This document shows, piece after piece, positions 1 through 13,324 of a stretch of 64,000 nucleotides of DNA. The notes under the pieces were generated by a model. It was not told where the DNA came from. It ran no database searches and worked only from the letters and a program-made list of their open reading frames with translations. Numbering within the stretch: position 1 is the stretch's first letter; every line of letters starts with the position of its first letter. The stretch is taken from positions 1-64,000 of the forward strand of contig JASWJB010000116.1 in the NCBI GenBank assembly GCA_032433595.1, read 5' to 3'. This stretch comes from Conoideocrella luteorostrata (taxonomy: Eukaryota; Ascomycota; Sordariomycetes; Hypocreales; Clavicipitaceae). Position numbers and translations under genes: made by a program.

Positions 1-131
<131 letters not shown>

Positions 132-1537
132 GAGGCTGCCTCTAGCTACGCTATCGTCTTGTGTGAACAACGAACTAACTACTCCGAGGACGAGGAATCT
201 CAACGGGACATATCATCTAGAGATTCCTCTCATGTCCCCCCCTGCCTACACTTAACTCGAGAATAGTATCTATAACAGAATATGTATTCTAAAAATGAAA
301 ACGAAAATAAATTCATGATTTGTAGCTTTAATCAAATCCCTTGACTTTAAATTCGTTAGGCGATAAGCCTTTCTGTTTCTCGTTCTCTCTTACACCACAC
401 ACACACACACATACACATACACATACATACACATACACATACACATACACATACATACAGCCTTCATCAGCCAACCTCGGGCCCGACTGGTTACATACTC
501 TGTACGGAGTAACCCATTGCATTACATGGCGACCAACAGCGCTATTCGCCAGGAGTGCTTTGTGCATTGGTTCCCTTGAATTTGAACCAGAACCAGAAAA
601 AAACACTTATTTGGGGCGGGGCTTGTCCAAATGCTAAAAACTGGTATTGATTGATGGATGGATAGATGGATGAATTGATGGATGGGGATCTGTTTGACAG
701 AACCGACACCTGCGGATAAACAAATAGATAGCTGGGAGTGCAACTGAAGAGGACTTCTTTCCCTCATGGGAACTGTCCCTTGATGTGCGAAAAGGGAATG
801 GATACAAATGCCATGCCTCCTTTAAATAATCGGACCGAAAACCCAAAACAAACACGCGACAGATAGTTTAATAAAAAGATATTTATTTCTCACAGGTAGC
901 TAATTGTCTTATACCATTGGATTTCATCGTAGCATTGAACTTCATCTCATCTACCGAGGAGACTTTGAAACGACACTATTTCACACACAAGGACTCATTG
1001 AGAGATGCCCCTTCCCAAAAACTAAACCCCCCCCCCAAAAAAAAAAAAAAAACTTAAAAAACTTCCCTAGACTCAACGCCAAAACACTTCACGTGCTGTT
1101 CATTCGTCATCAAAAGTACAAAGCATCTTAACGAGAGTTTGCTCGTCGCCGCTGGACTCGTAAGTACCAGTGCGGGGTATTTGTTGGTCACCTGAAATAG
1201 AAAACAGAAGCGAGAAAAACAAAGGAAGAAAAGAACAGCAGAAAAATCAAGTCGCCGAACGCTTTGAAGCACTTTTGGTCTTCCGACTCTTTGGTCATCT
1301 ATAGATAGCCCAGTACCATTCGCGCCGGGAGTATTCCAACGCCATTCTGTTCTAATTCACACCATCCGTCACCGTTTGACATAATTGTTTTTGGAGTTGT
1401 TATACACGACCGGGACTGTGAAACCTGGCGATTTTTTGTAAGGATGAATTTTTTTTTCTCTTTTTTTCTTTTTCTTCGCGTTTGCCAAATTTTGCCAGAT
1501 TTGCCGAAATGCATTTAATTTGGCTGTCAATTGGCAA
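132..1537. other. Intergenic with simple repeats
   Basis: No gene is supported here. The stretch holds a CA/TACA dinucleotide-type tract near 393-460, GATG-type repeats near 650-690, a C-run followed by an A-run near 1028-1055, and an imperfect copy of the dispersed palindrome at 496-511. The open frames across 340-610 are only the dinucleotide tract read in different phases. The part next to 1537 is probably the 3' untranslated region of the kinase/phosphatase gene on the minus strand. Confidence 0.7.
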
Positions 1538-3985
1538 TCAGACGCTCCCGCGTATGGCCTTCTGGGGTTGGTAATTGGGAAGCTCGTCGAACCAGCCTTG
1601 TGCCTCGTTGTACTTGTAAGCGTGGAAGGCAATGCCATACGGCTTGGGTTCGATGGAGTAGAGCATGCCCAGAGGCACATCCATATCCGTAATGTCTTCT
1701 CGGGTCAAGTCCATGAAGTAGGCCATGAGAACTCGACAAACAGAGCGGTGTCCGATGATGAGAACATGCTCTGTGATTCGCTCAATCTCTCTGACCATGT
1801 CGCGTAAGCGGCTGATAACCTGCAAGTAGCCCTCACCACCAACGCCGGGATAGATGTAGTTTAGCTTATCTTCGGAGCGCTTGTGAAATTCCTCGGGATA
1901 CTTGCGAGCAATCTCCTCATACGTCATGCCTTCAAATTGGCCTGTATTCAGCTCACTGAGCATCTCCCAATTCTTGACATCGTAGTCGTCATCAGCGTCA
2001 AAATATTCGGCGGTTTCCACGCTGCGCTGAAGCATAGATGTCCAAACGCAAAAGTTTTTCTCATCCAAATCCTTGTTCATGTCTGGGTAAGGAGGAGTGT
2101 TGTCACCTGGCACAGGGGGGAAGCTCGCTTGAGCCAACTTGCTCTTCTGCTCCATCAACCACTCCTTGCGCTTCTGAGTAATGAACTTGTACAAAGCTAA
2201 GCCGTAGCAATGGCCGCGCTCTGTCAGCATGGAGTCGCCACCAAGCTTGCCGAGCTCATTATCCACGCTTTGCCCGTGGCGGGTGATCCAAATTTGTCGA
2301 GGTGCAAGGTTGAAGCTTGACAAATAGGTGCTGATGCCGCCGCTGAGGAAACCCTTCAATCTGTGTTGGACCAGCTTTCGACCAACGTCAACCATTTGGA
2401 TGTATTGCAGGTCATTGTCTTCCTCGTACTCCCCTAAAGGTACGTACGCACTAGCATAAGCTGCAACTCGAGCCCTGAAGTCTGCAAGGGACTTGACTGG
2501 GTCCTTATTCCGGTAGTCAGGACCGGATAGCTTGAGTCGCATATTCGCCTCAAGGAGGTGCGGGTCTCTGCAGATGCTTTCGATGAAGAGAATTCCAAGT
2601 TTGGGTTCCCGTTCCCTGATGCGGTCGGCGATTTGCTTTCGTCGCCTGATGGTACTATTTGTGGCGTCGAGGATACCGACTGAGCCACCTTGATTCAGCA
2701 AGTAGTCAAGCAGCTCATCTAGCGTGTTCATTGCCACTTTGTTTCTGATAGCAGCAGCCTTTTCGTTGTTTGGGTCGAAGAAGCTTGCGGTTTGGTCCTG
2801 CTCCTCTTGTCGGTCATGGCCATCTCCATTGAGATTGAGTGCAGTAGGCTCTGCGTGTTCCGGAGGGACGTCGCCGTTGCATGCTGGCACGCCATTCAGC
2901 AAGATGGTGGCAGCTTCGACTGGTGGATCGAGGCGCTGGTGCTCTGGCGCGAGATTGGGATGTACGGATACCTTGATGCCGGCTGCTGTGCGACGGCGAT
3001 TGCCAACATTGAAGATGCGAGACTCGTGCTGCTGCCAAGAAAGATATCGCTGAAGCTTCTTGGTGATATACGACTTTCCGCGGGCGGGAAGGCCAACCAT
3101 GACAATAACAAGCTTGGCGGCGACATCTCTCTGGGGAATTCTGCCATCGGGGGAGACTCGCGACCTGGTCATGCCGGGAATATTAAGGGTCGTCGCATGC
3201 GGGCGCACTCTCGGAGTTTGACTACCCGAGTTTTGACGCAGAGGTGGACTGTCAAAGAGGCGGACATGTCAGTAACAAGGATCCAATCTTGCACAGGCAG
3301 GACACAGATTCAAGAACAGAATTTTCAAGGAAAAAAAGGAGGGCACGCGGGGCGGTGGTGGCGGGTTGGAATGGGACACAATGCAGATCATGGTGGCTGC
3401 ATGCTTCGGTCGTTGTACGTGGTGGAAAGGCTTACTTACATGCGCGGAGAGCTGGGAGCAGTCGAATTGACGCTTTGTGAAAGTGGCGGCGTATCGGTCA
3501 AGTCTTTCATCATCTTAACGGCGGATGCCATGGCGGGAGCAGCTATTGGCGTCGCCATGGAATAGCCCGGGGGGATTCCATTTCGAGGATACGAAGAGGG
3601 CGGTTGGACGGCAAGCGACTGTTCGGGCTCTGAAGTGGTTGGCGATAATGACAAGTGCGACGAGGCGGCACCGAACTGGTTTTGCATGACAAGCTTTGCC
3701 AAATCTGATTGCTTTGCCTGTCGTTGACCAATGCCTAATAAGTCGTACAAAGGTAAGAGGATAAAAGTAAGCTAGTGCCCTCTGATTGATAAGACGCAGA
3801 GCAGCAGAAGTGGGTGTCGAACGGTGCGTGGTGGTTGGATGCAGGGATGGCAGGGTAAAGAAGAAGGGGCCGATGTGCACAAAAGTGAAAAAAGAGGATG
3901 AAAGGAGGAAAGAAAAAAGAAAAGAAGCTGTAGAGACAAATATGTATTACACACCTTGTCTGGGGACGGCTACCGCGGATGGCAT
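1538..3985 (-). CDS. 6-phosphofructo-2-kinase / fructose-2,6-bisphosphatase
   Basis: Bifunctional cytosolic enzyme that makes and breaks fructose 2,6-bisphosphate, the allosteric signal controlling glycolysis and gluconeogenesis. Read as complement(1538-3248, 3440-3734, 3955-3985), 678 residues. Both introns are GT-AG, and the joined frame stays open. The kinase P-loop GLPARGKS is at about residues 161-168. Roughly 80 low-complexity residues follow soon after it, before the rest of the kinase fold. The phosphatase half has the histidine-phosphatase motif TRHGQS (His about 433), the conserved ELNTGQFEGMTYEE stretch and a second histidine in IIGHRSV (His about 609), so both activities look intact, unlike yeast Pfk26, whose catalytic histidine is replaced. 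The first exon is only 31 nt; its ATG (3985) and join are less certain than the rest. The N-terminal 120 residues are rich in Ser and Pro, as in regulated fungal forms. Confidence 0.9.
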
Positions 3986-6900
3986 TGCAAGACGGCGTAG
4001 AGAAGAACGAGAAGGAATGCGCCGTCGAAGGAGTAAAGTAAAGTAAGTAACTAGTTAGTTAGTAGGCTGAGCTCGGAGCACAACAGCCGCCGTCGGGGTG
4101 CGACTAGAGGCAGGTGGGCGCTGGGGTTCGGTGCTGGGGTTCGGCGCAGAGGGCAAGTGTCTGAGAAGGGTGTGGCAGCCCAGAGCCTCAGCGAGTTCAG
4201 CAACCTTGAACGGCGTGAGGAGCGCAGCCAAGTACGGAGTACACAAGATGACAGGTGCACCCAGTCAAAGTTCAGTGCTACCAGCTATTTGACTTTGAAA
4301 CCTTGCACAACGCCAAGCCCAGGTCAATCAAACTTTGGCGAGGCAGGACGAAGAAAAAGGCAAGACAAGGCGGCAGGCTGTCGCGCTGTCCAATAAATGC
4401 CGTTGGTCGCTGGTGAGCCCCCGCAGCAGTAAGCTGTCAACAGCCAGCGAAATCGGCTCGTGGGGAACGAGCCAAGGCCGGCGAGATGAGCGAGGCGAGC
4501 ACCTAGCAGGTACCAGCACACGCTAGTGGCGGTGTTGTGAAAGCACGGAGTACTCGGCAGTTAGTGTGCCCGTAGAACTGCTTAGGCAGCGCTGTCGTTC
4601 TGCCAGCGAGTGGCAGGCCCTTCAGTCTGTTCGCACACACATCAGTCACAAGGCTGCCGTGAGTTTGACCAAACAAACAAAATATTACAAAAGGTGCGGC
4701 AGGATGACCACCGGATTGGGCACGACAGATCAAATAACAGCCAGCTTCTGTCGACCTTATCGGCAGCACAGGAGAACACAGCACTCACAAGTTTGGGATG
4801 GGATGCAGTGGTGGCTGCGATTGTTGGGACCTAGCCAGGCGAGAGACCCTTGCCCCTAAGAAAAGAGAGGGAAGAGAGGGTCACCAGCAGAGTCTGTCAA
4901 CCAAGTAAATGCCTAGCCGTCGTCTCATGTTAGCTTCATTCGCGTCCAGGCCCATGTCCACTCGAACTTGTTGTCGCATGTCCCATCCGGCGCACACACA
5001 CGCACACACAACACACACACACACACTCATACTCAACACGCTCGCGCCAGCGCGGCAGGTGTCTCTCTGTGGTGTCCGGCTCGATGGGATTGTCACTCAC
5101 TCTGTGCACTTACTAGTTAACTAGCGCCTCTGCACGACGAAGAATGCGGTCGCGCACACTCAGATAAGTGAGATATAGGGGAACTCTACTCCGTAGATGA
5201 CAATTCGTTCGTTGTTGGTGCTGGTTTGAATGGATAGTGCACCGGGACAATTGCGAATGGCGTTTCACCCGGCTCTGCCTGTCGATACGCGAGACGTCGG
5301 AGGCGTGGTCAAGCTGCACGGCACCTCGTGTTGCACGACAGATACAGGGACAAGACGAAGACGGCCCTGGCACTGCCTGCAGTGTACTTCGTGCGGAGTA
5401 GAGATTACCTGGCGGGAAATCAGGACAATGTGCACCCAACTTCGCAATTTCGCCCCGTCGCAGGTACAATACTGAACAACACTCTTGTTAGCGAACCACT
5501 TTGATTCTAGTTTAAACCCTCGTTCCGTGGTATGACTTCAAACTTTGTTCTGCTCGTGCAAGGCGGAGGCTTACCGGCAAATAACTCACTCTTGTCCACC
5601 GGCAGCGCTGAAGAGATGCCGTTCAGTGGGCCAAAAGACTTTCAAAGAGACTTGGTAGCAGCAGTTGGACCCTTTTGACGGGGTGTTGCGCTTGAGGCTT
5701 TGGTGGAGAATGACTTCGGCAGCGAAATACCGAGCAGGTAATATGCCCAGTAATGCCCAGGTGTATCACAAAGTCGGTTTGATCCACAAACAGCAGACTG
5801 AAAATTCTTAAATCGAAGCGTGCAAGTGGCTGTCTGATTTCAATGATTTCTAATGTTGTCTCTGGGTTCACAATGCGTAAGAGAAGGGGAAAGCAGAAGG
5901 CTCGGGGGATCTTGATAGCAGAATGCGGGAGAGGAACCTATTATGCCTGATATCAACGGAAACGAGCAAGGAAGGATCAGTGATGACTGTTTTGAGACAC
6001 AAATGGAAACCTCCAAGCTATCCAAGGGAACCAACCTTTGAGCCTAGGCTATCGATGGAGGATCCCGCACCAAGTATACTCCGTAGTAGTGACGGACAAT
6101 AAAAAATGAGTCGAGTCTTGCTCGGAGCGTGGTGGCGCTCACACTTGTCTCGGTTGCCCACCGAAAGAATGTATTGGCTGTGACTGGCCTTCTTCACGGC
6201 CATTCGTGTCCCGCACGAAATTGCCCAGCTAACTCGGAAGCACAGTAACTACACGGAGTAGAATATGCAATAATAAAAGCTGCTAGCAGACGAGCCTGGA
6301 TGTGGAATCGGGGGCGCACGTAGTCAGGAGTGGCTTTGTTGCATTGCTTCACCTCCGCTACGGTATCTTAATAACTTGTCCTCTCTGATCAGGGCCCATC
6401 CAGCACATGTGTTTGCGCCCGTCATTCCTTTTAAACCCAAGGAACAGCCATAGCAGGCTCCAAAAATATCTATAACTGACTGGAAGTATCGACAAGGTCT
6501 TATCAAAATACCTGTTGTGTGCTGCTAAAGATACTTCAAACGTTAACCTTACTCGGAGCAAAAGAGACCGGCCGGCTCCCATTGCCTTTCTGGATTGGGC
6601 CCCTCGCACATAGTATCCTGGAGGGTGTTTCGGGGGCGTAATGATACCCAAGGCCACGCTGACCACAACTAACAGTCCACTGGTCCATCTCTCTCAACCC
6701 CATGTCGCTGTCAGAACAGCCCCCGAGCAATTGTATGCTGGGGCCTATTGCACAATGTAGTACGGAGTACTCCGTACAGCATATACCAGCAACCCCGGCT
6801 GGTGCACGTCAGAGCTCCTTCAAGCGATGGGCTCAGTCAAACACTGTCAACTTGTCTAACTCCGTATTCCGAGATGTGGAGGAATATTCAAGGTTGCACC

Positions 6901-9900
6901 CAAAAGCCGGCTGCCAAATTTTACGGCTCTGCTTGTCCCCCACACCAATAGTCGGGTTAGCGAGCATTGGAAATATTGTGTTTGCGAGGACCAAGTACTG
7001 GTCTGGAGTCAGGCACTTATTTTTTTTGGGTTCTGACACAGCCTGTTGTTTGTTCGACGGGATTCTGCGACTGTTTTGTCTTCATCCATGTATCTATGCA
7101 TTGACATTGACGTTTCCCAGGCACCATACTGTTTGATTGAATGCTGCACTATTGTTTGTGCCTGAATGATTTCAGTCTTACTTCAGCGCTATTCTCCATT
7201 TTGTGCTCGGTCCATTCGATGCTGTCTAGCTGGCGGACTTCGGAGGTTCTGACCCTGCCACCACTCGTGTCTACTTCTGCACCCCACGTTGCCATTATGC
7301 TTGTTTGACAGCATCGTTTCGGCCTTACTCAGTATACCCCAGATGATGGACTGTTCATTTTTATCAAGGCTGTTGGACTTTATTAGTGTATTTCCCCTGA
7401 AGCTTGGTCGAAATAAGCTCAAGTGCTTGCTTGACCTCGTCCGGGTTAAGGCTGCCCATGGACGCTATAGAAAAATGGCTCCTTCGTAACTTTTCTTGTT
7501 GACGCTAGGGTCCGATGTCGCCTTGTCTTCAAGAGTCTCTTTCAACTCCACACACTAGGATCTATGCCCCTGCGCTTTTGATCTGTACTGGCGGGAACGC
7601 ACCGAGCAGGGAAAGGTGAGAGACAGATAGCGCTTCTAGCGTATGTGCGTCACTGCTACACAATACCCTGCGCCTTCGCGTAATGGGGCTTGCGGGAGGA
7701 AGGCTGTCCGAGCCTCGTTCCACATTCCACCCAGCACTATCGCATGTAAGCAGCTGCTGGTACAACGAAAGCTCGAAGTTCGCGCTTTAGTGTTCCACAG
7801 CGGATGCACCTTTTCATGGTGTGGTGTCTGCCAACAACTTTCCACTCTGTTGTCGATTGAAACACTTGATCCCTTCCATGTCGAGAACAGCGCTGTTCCG
7901 TCTAGACACCCCACGGTGATGGTTGGGCACTTGGCAACTTTCCTAGTCGCCTTGATCTTGGTCCAAGCTGTCCCAATCCTTATCCTGCAACTGATCGACA
8001 ACCTTGCGCAATGAAGAAGACCTGGGGGAGATGACCGGCAAGCCCGGAAACTTGGTCCGCCAACCCGTGAGTCCAGAGGCCAGATGAGACGTGTTATTGC
8101 ATCAACAGAAATAATATCGAAAACTATGGTCGCATCAGGGTAGCATCAAGGTGAAACCAGCAGAGTCAAGGCCCTGGTATGCTTAAATTATAGCCTCGTC
8201 AGCGTTGTACCAACTGAATGCTGCCTGGACGACTCGATGGCCAATGCGCTGTCGCATTGCAGGCTTGGCCCGGTCTTGGGTAGGAGTCGAAACTAATTGC
8301 CGCTCTCAACAACCCAACATCCCGTACCTAAAATATCCCGTTTCAAACAGGTGTCCTCCAGCCGGACAAAGGTACTGTGTGGTGCCAAGCTGTCCGCGTA
8401 CATCCCGCACATCGGGCCTACCAGCTGCCAGTGTGGCATGAACCGGATGCAACAACAAGGTTCTCTCCTCAGTATTACTTGATGCCAGATTTATGCAATG
8501 TCGTCATGAGGGCCTCAAGACACTGGAAATTACGGCAGGAATCAGAGTCAACTCTTTGTGGCGAAAAGCTGTCTCAGAAGGGTTGTGTTTGATGGTCCGC
8601 AGCAGCCTACCTGCGTACTAGTAGGTATGCTGCGCGAGCTGCAGTTTTGCGGAAGAACCAAAGAGATTGTTGTACTCCGTGGCGAAGTTGGCTAACCATG
8701 CTAACTAAGGCCAGGTGCAGGTGCGGAGTTCCCCAAGACAAATTCTGGCGTCTGGCGGACAGATCGCAGATCCGTACCAATGATTATCCCAGCCCTTGGC
8801 GAGGAAAGACGCGCATGCCACGCTTCTCCGCACCTTATCAATGACGGTGTTGGATAGCATTGCAAATACCGATGACTCCTTGGCGCAATAATTGGCATGC
8901 CGGCGGGTTTCCTCCGTACAGTGCTAACCCTGCGAAGTACCTGTTGCTGCCACACCTAGATTACCTACTCCGTACTGCCATGAGAATTAACACCGAGTCC
9001 TAAACATACTTACTACATATGTCAATGTCCAGGCTGCAAGAGCAAGAGGGACCAGAGGATATCACCTCAAGCTAGCCAAGAGTTACCAAGCTTTACATGA
9101 CGTCTGAGTCCTGGACTTGACCGATGTACACGCAGACACGTGGCGTGCATTATCGGAGACCCGAAGCAAAAAAAGTCAAGCTTCACCGAGTTGCCATCAC
9201 TTGGCTTATCTGAAGCCGGAAGTACATAGATTTTCTGCGTGGCAAGGATAAAACGCTTGCCCGCAGCCAGTGCGTGCCGCATTGGATGTGAAAGATGAGG
9301 ATGGCTAGCTCGACTTAGTTCCTCTGAGTGAAGGAAGCTTGTTGCCGGCCGGCACACCATGATAACGAATAATTCGATTATGGCTGCGGATTACTCTCGT
9401 GCAACACTGCTCGATGCTGCCCTCCAATCATTTGAGCATGCGGCCACACGCTGCATAGCTTTGTACCCCGTACTCCGTACATGACTACCTACAAAATCCT
9501 GCTGACTTGCGACCCACTCCTTGGCGCTGGGGGCAAAGATCTGTGTTCTACTCATGGTGTGCTTGGTCGGATGTCAGATGGCTTCTAGAAGATGTGGCTG
9601 CATTGCCACAGTGCATCAGCCACACATGGATCTTCGATTTCTCAATCTTGCGAATCACACAATGTTTAATACCTGCGAATTCAACTGCCAAACGTCGTAG
9701 GGTGTATGCTGATATCATATTCCGACCTTAATAACGCAGACTTCGACTCCCGGATGAGCTCGCGACTGAGATATTGCAACCAGCTGCCTAGCAATATTTA
9801 TCGCGTGCGCAGGCACTAATTGCATGGGGAATCAGAGTCGACACTGAAGGATTTGCACCTACCGTCCAGCTGGGCCAGCTGTTGCCAGACGTCCAGTCAA

Positions 9901-10601
9901 ATTACCCACACACTCGACCACATTGCCCTGCAGTATTGGCCGCTTCTTTACTTCGCTCGGTTCCTCTTTCCACAATACGGGAACAGCTACCACAACTAGG
10001 CCACATATACATACATCTCTCCTGCTCCTCACCTCTTGCCCGCGCAGCAAAAGAAGGGTTGGCGGCGAGATATCGTCTGTCGTCATCTTGATTTGCGGAT
10101 TAGTCACTTATGTTACGACAAGGAGGGCTGTATGAAGCAAAAGGTTTTCGAGATTTGCACACGCTCTCGACCTTTGCCTTCGGGGAGAACCTGATCTGAA
10201 GGCTGGCCCTTGACATTGTGACTGCCCCAACTGAAACCGAATCCTCAACAGTGACATGCTCTGAGGCATCCATGTCGGACAGAGAAGCCTCTTGCCCTTT
10301 TGAAAACATAAATAGGAGAGTTTGTTTTTGACTTTCCTTCCCAAAGACCTAGCGACAGTACCTGTCAGTCAGTCTACCGATATTCCCCCCTGCTTTTTAT
10401 TTCGTTCACGACTTGTACTTTATCGGACCACGATTTCTGTCAGATTTTGAAAACAACGACTTATATCTTGGACTGTATTGGGCAGAGAAGTCTGCCGCAG
10501 AGTGTTCCTGACTTATTGCAGGCTTCGATCACACGCACGCCGTCAACGTTTCAGTCACCAGCCCTCCCTCTACTGCATTGCTCCTTGCTAAAGCAGGCAC
10601 C
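3986..10601. other. 6.6-kb gap without a supported gene
   Basis: Nothing here reads as a gene on either strand. The open frames are short, lack recognisable domains, and several overlap on opposite strands or run through the dispersed palindrome. The region holds a CA-type microsatellite near 4989-5022 and palindrome copies or halves near 4233, 6761-6776, 8966 and 9471. The 600 bp next to 3985 should contain the promoter and leader of the kinase/phosphatase gene; the last few hundred bases should hold the TAD3 promoter. A non-coding RNA gene cannot be ruled out by eye. Confidence 0.55.
6761..6776. repeat. Palindrome copy, inverted half order
   Basis: Exact 16-bp palindrome TACGGAGTACTCCGTA. 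It has the same two halves as the dispersed TACTCCGTACGGAGTA element but in the opposite order. It lies in the gene-free 4-10.6 kb gap. Confidence 0.9.
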
Positions 10602-11974
10602 ATGGCAGACGGGATCAACTTGAACCCCTTGAATGGCGCTGTTGACGCATCTGCTGATGAGCCTCTGAATGTTCTACTTCCGGTGCCTGGAGTTCGACCC
10701 AACCCTCTTATCGACGATCTGAAGATAAACCATTTGAACAAAGGAGTCTTGATACCACTCAAGACGACGCAGGAGGTTCGTCAAGACCACACCATCGTCC
10801 AGGCGTACATTACCCGAGCTCCTACCAAATCAGCAAATGAAGTGATAACGTAAGATAACAAATCTATATTCTGCCAAGTGACGACCGACCCCCCTGTATG
10901 GGAGAGGCGACGGAGAAGAGTACAAGAAGCTAATAAGGGAACAGGGCCTTGAAGGGACTACGACCAGAGGGTGGTGCTAATCCCCTACCCCATCTACGCA
11001 CCTGTGCGAAGCCTACGGATTTGCCTGCACATCTTAAGACTCAGTTTATGAACGACGACCCTGTTGGGCGCCAAATTCATACTGCAAAGTCAACCTGGAT
11101 TTACATCATTGCGGGGGAAAAGAGAGACATCAACAGAGATGATCTTATCGAGACTTTGTCAACAGTTGATGCATTGGAAAAGCGGCCATTCGTTGCTACA
11201 ATTCCCATCCCCTTACTGGCACCTACTTCCCAGGTTCAGGCGGCGATGTGGTCGGCTCAGTTCTGGCCGACCGTTTATCGGAAAAACAACCCCCTGGGGC
11301 CACACCCTAGTATGGTGGGACGAGGAACCGATGAGATTAAAGAGGACGCATCCCTATGGATGGCCCTGGCCCACCGAGTAGCATTACAAGCCAAAGAAGC
11401 AGGTATTGGGGAGGCTATGGGAGCCGTTATTGTTCAAAGGGGGGAGAGTGGAGCTGAGTTAGTAGGTCTTGCTGGTGATGCCCGTAAACATCAGGAATGG
11501 CACGGAGCAATTCTCAACAATACTATGACTCACTGCGTGCTTCGGGCCATCAGTATGGTGGCGCAAAAGCTCGTCAGGCACGAGCATCGAGCCGCTGGCA
11601 TTACGGCGGAACAAGCAAACCTGAAGTATGACTGCTTCCAGGACAAGCCTTTGATCGAATTGGAGCGCCAGTGTTTTGAACAGGAACATCCCAATAAGGA
11701 CGGATATCTCTGCCATGGTCTAGAGCTGTATGTAACACACGAGCCATGTGTTGCCTGTTCCATGGGAATATTGCATTCACGGATGGGCAAAGCTGTGTTT
11801 TGCCATCACATGGCCCGTACTGGCGGATTGAGTTCGGATGATCGTCCGGATGGAGGTGGACGAGGGTTGGGATTATTCTGGAGACGGGAGCTCAATTGGA
11901 GCCTACTTGCTTGGGAGTGGGAGCTCGAAAACGTTCCCCTGCTCCCTCGTATCAACCCAATCACTCATGTTTAG
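10602..11974 (+). CDS. TAD3: tRNA-specific adenosine deaminase subunit Tad3
   Basis: Structural subunit of the Tad2/Tad3 enzyme that converts A34 to inosine in tRNA anticodons, which is needed for wobble decoding. Read as join(10602-10849, 10945-11974), 425 residues; the intron is GTAAGA...CAG with a CTAAT branch-like site. The start is the ATG at 10602 in a CACCATGG context. The C-terminal half is a cytidine/deoxycytidylate-type deaminase fold. The zinc ligands are seen as HCV (about 279-281) and PCVAC (Cys about 351 and 354). The catalytic Glu of the HxE motif is Val here, which is the known hallmark of Tad3 and marks it as the inactive partner, not a broken gene. The N-terminal half is the usual fungal extension. 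The gene stands alone, well spaced from both neighbours. Confidence 0.93.
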
Positions 11975-13324
11975 GATTACTGCCTCCGAGGTCTACCAGG
12001 AACTCAACCATAATGGCACTTGTGTCGTTCTCGACTATATTCGTCAAACCCCTTACTACGGCATAATAAATAACGCTATGTACTGGACGTTGCACGCTTC
12101 GTTACGAACCGCAGTCGAAAGAAGCCTTACAGGCTGATATATGAGGAAACTACGTGCATGATCCGTGTCTACTATTTTATCTGTTTATTTTCATTATCGA
12201 GATACCGGGGTCTTATCCATTACCCAGTGAACCATTACTTGGAGGACAAGGCATAGAGAATAAGAGGAGTTAGATAGTCCTCTACAGTTTGCAAGGTGGG
12301 AAGTTTAAGATTCCCGTTCATCAATTATACCCAGGCTGTAAGTATGTGGGAATGGTTTTGTTATTGAAAGGCGAATGGCTAGTTTTGTGTAATTAGATGT
12401 CTTAAACCGAATAGTTCAGTTTTCTTGACAGACTTCTTTTTCTTTTTCTTTTTCTCTCTCCCTTCCTTCTCAGGGTTTGGTGCTTTGATGGCACGCATAA
12501 TATGTTGAGCCACGAAACGTGGCGAGGTTGACCAAGGAGATGTAACAGCAAGTTGCGTTTGCATGTTTGAGATCGGTTGTCTGCTGATAGACCTCCAAGT
12601 CAATCTCTCTATTGGTAGCGTGGTAAACGTTGAATAACTTGAATGTCGGATGACCCGCCAAATAAGGAATATTGAATCCGCCGATTCAAATGTCAGAGAG
12701 ACAAATGAATGTTCGAGGACGTTGGCGAATTCACAGGCTGCAGTGGTCGCTGGCAGCACATTGACCCGTATAGAGGCACACCGTTGGGTGATCCGCAAAG
12801 CCCAGGAGCTGCCCCTCCCAATCCCATCACGAGGCTGTTGTGGCGCCATGCCCGGTCCGAAATGAATCATGGCCCCCCCCCCCCCCTTCTTTCAATCTTA
12901 TTGCTTCTTTATACCCGACAAACACTACCTTCCGACCCCCCTCTCCCCAGCACCTTAGCTGGTTTTCAAGTTCGGCCCTTGCGCGTTCTTGTTTCTGCGA
13001 GTCTTCCTACCTACCACCGCTGCCTCCCAAATTGTCAACATTTACTTCTGTGACTAGAATATGCAATCGTTTTGACTACCCGCGCGTCAAATACGGTCAG
13101 GCGCGAGGCTCGCCAACGGTACGAAGCTGGCAGCCAGCGGATTGCAGCATATCATAAGTGGCTACTTTTCTCGAACCTCCCCACACGCGCGCTGCGGAAG
13201 ATCCTGCATCACAACAGACCTCGGGGGAAGGACGCGCGCAGCGCAAAGACTAAATACAACATTGACACGGCATATTCATAGCATCCTCAGCCAGAGCTCA
13301 AAAAGCCTATCGACCGGCGACGAC
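11975..13324. other. Intergenic, TAD3 to RNase H1
   Basis: No supported gene. A 163-codon minus-strand frame (12379-12870) has a poly-Lys end produced by a CTTTTT-rich tract and no recognisable domain. A run of about 16 C residues lies near 12872-12887. The pyrimidine-rich stretch at about 12880-13020 looks like a fungal promoter or leader for the RNase H1 gene. Confidence 0.6.

Noticed and set aside
328..637. Overlapping frames with Thr-His and Val-Tyr repeats
   Set aside because: These are the CA/TG dinucleotide tract read in several phases; no domain and biased composition.
6702..7136. 144-codon plus-strand ORF
   Set aside because: It runs straight through the dispersed palindrome, has no domain and is matched by open frames on the other strand.
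7636..8014. Opposite-strand ORFs of about 120 codons each
   Set aside because: Mirror-image open frames without family features; neither has a convincing start context or splice signals.
12379..12870. 163-codon minus-strand ORF with a poly-Lys stretch
   Set aside because: The Lys run comes from a TTTTTC-rich tract and the rest shows no domain; a second phase is also open there.
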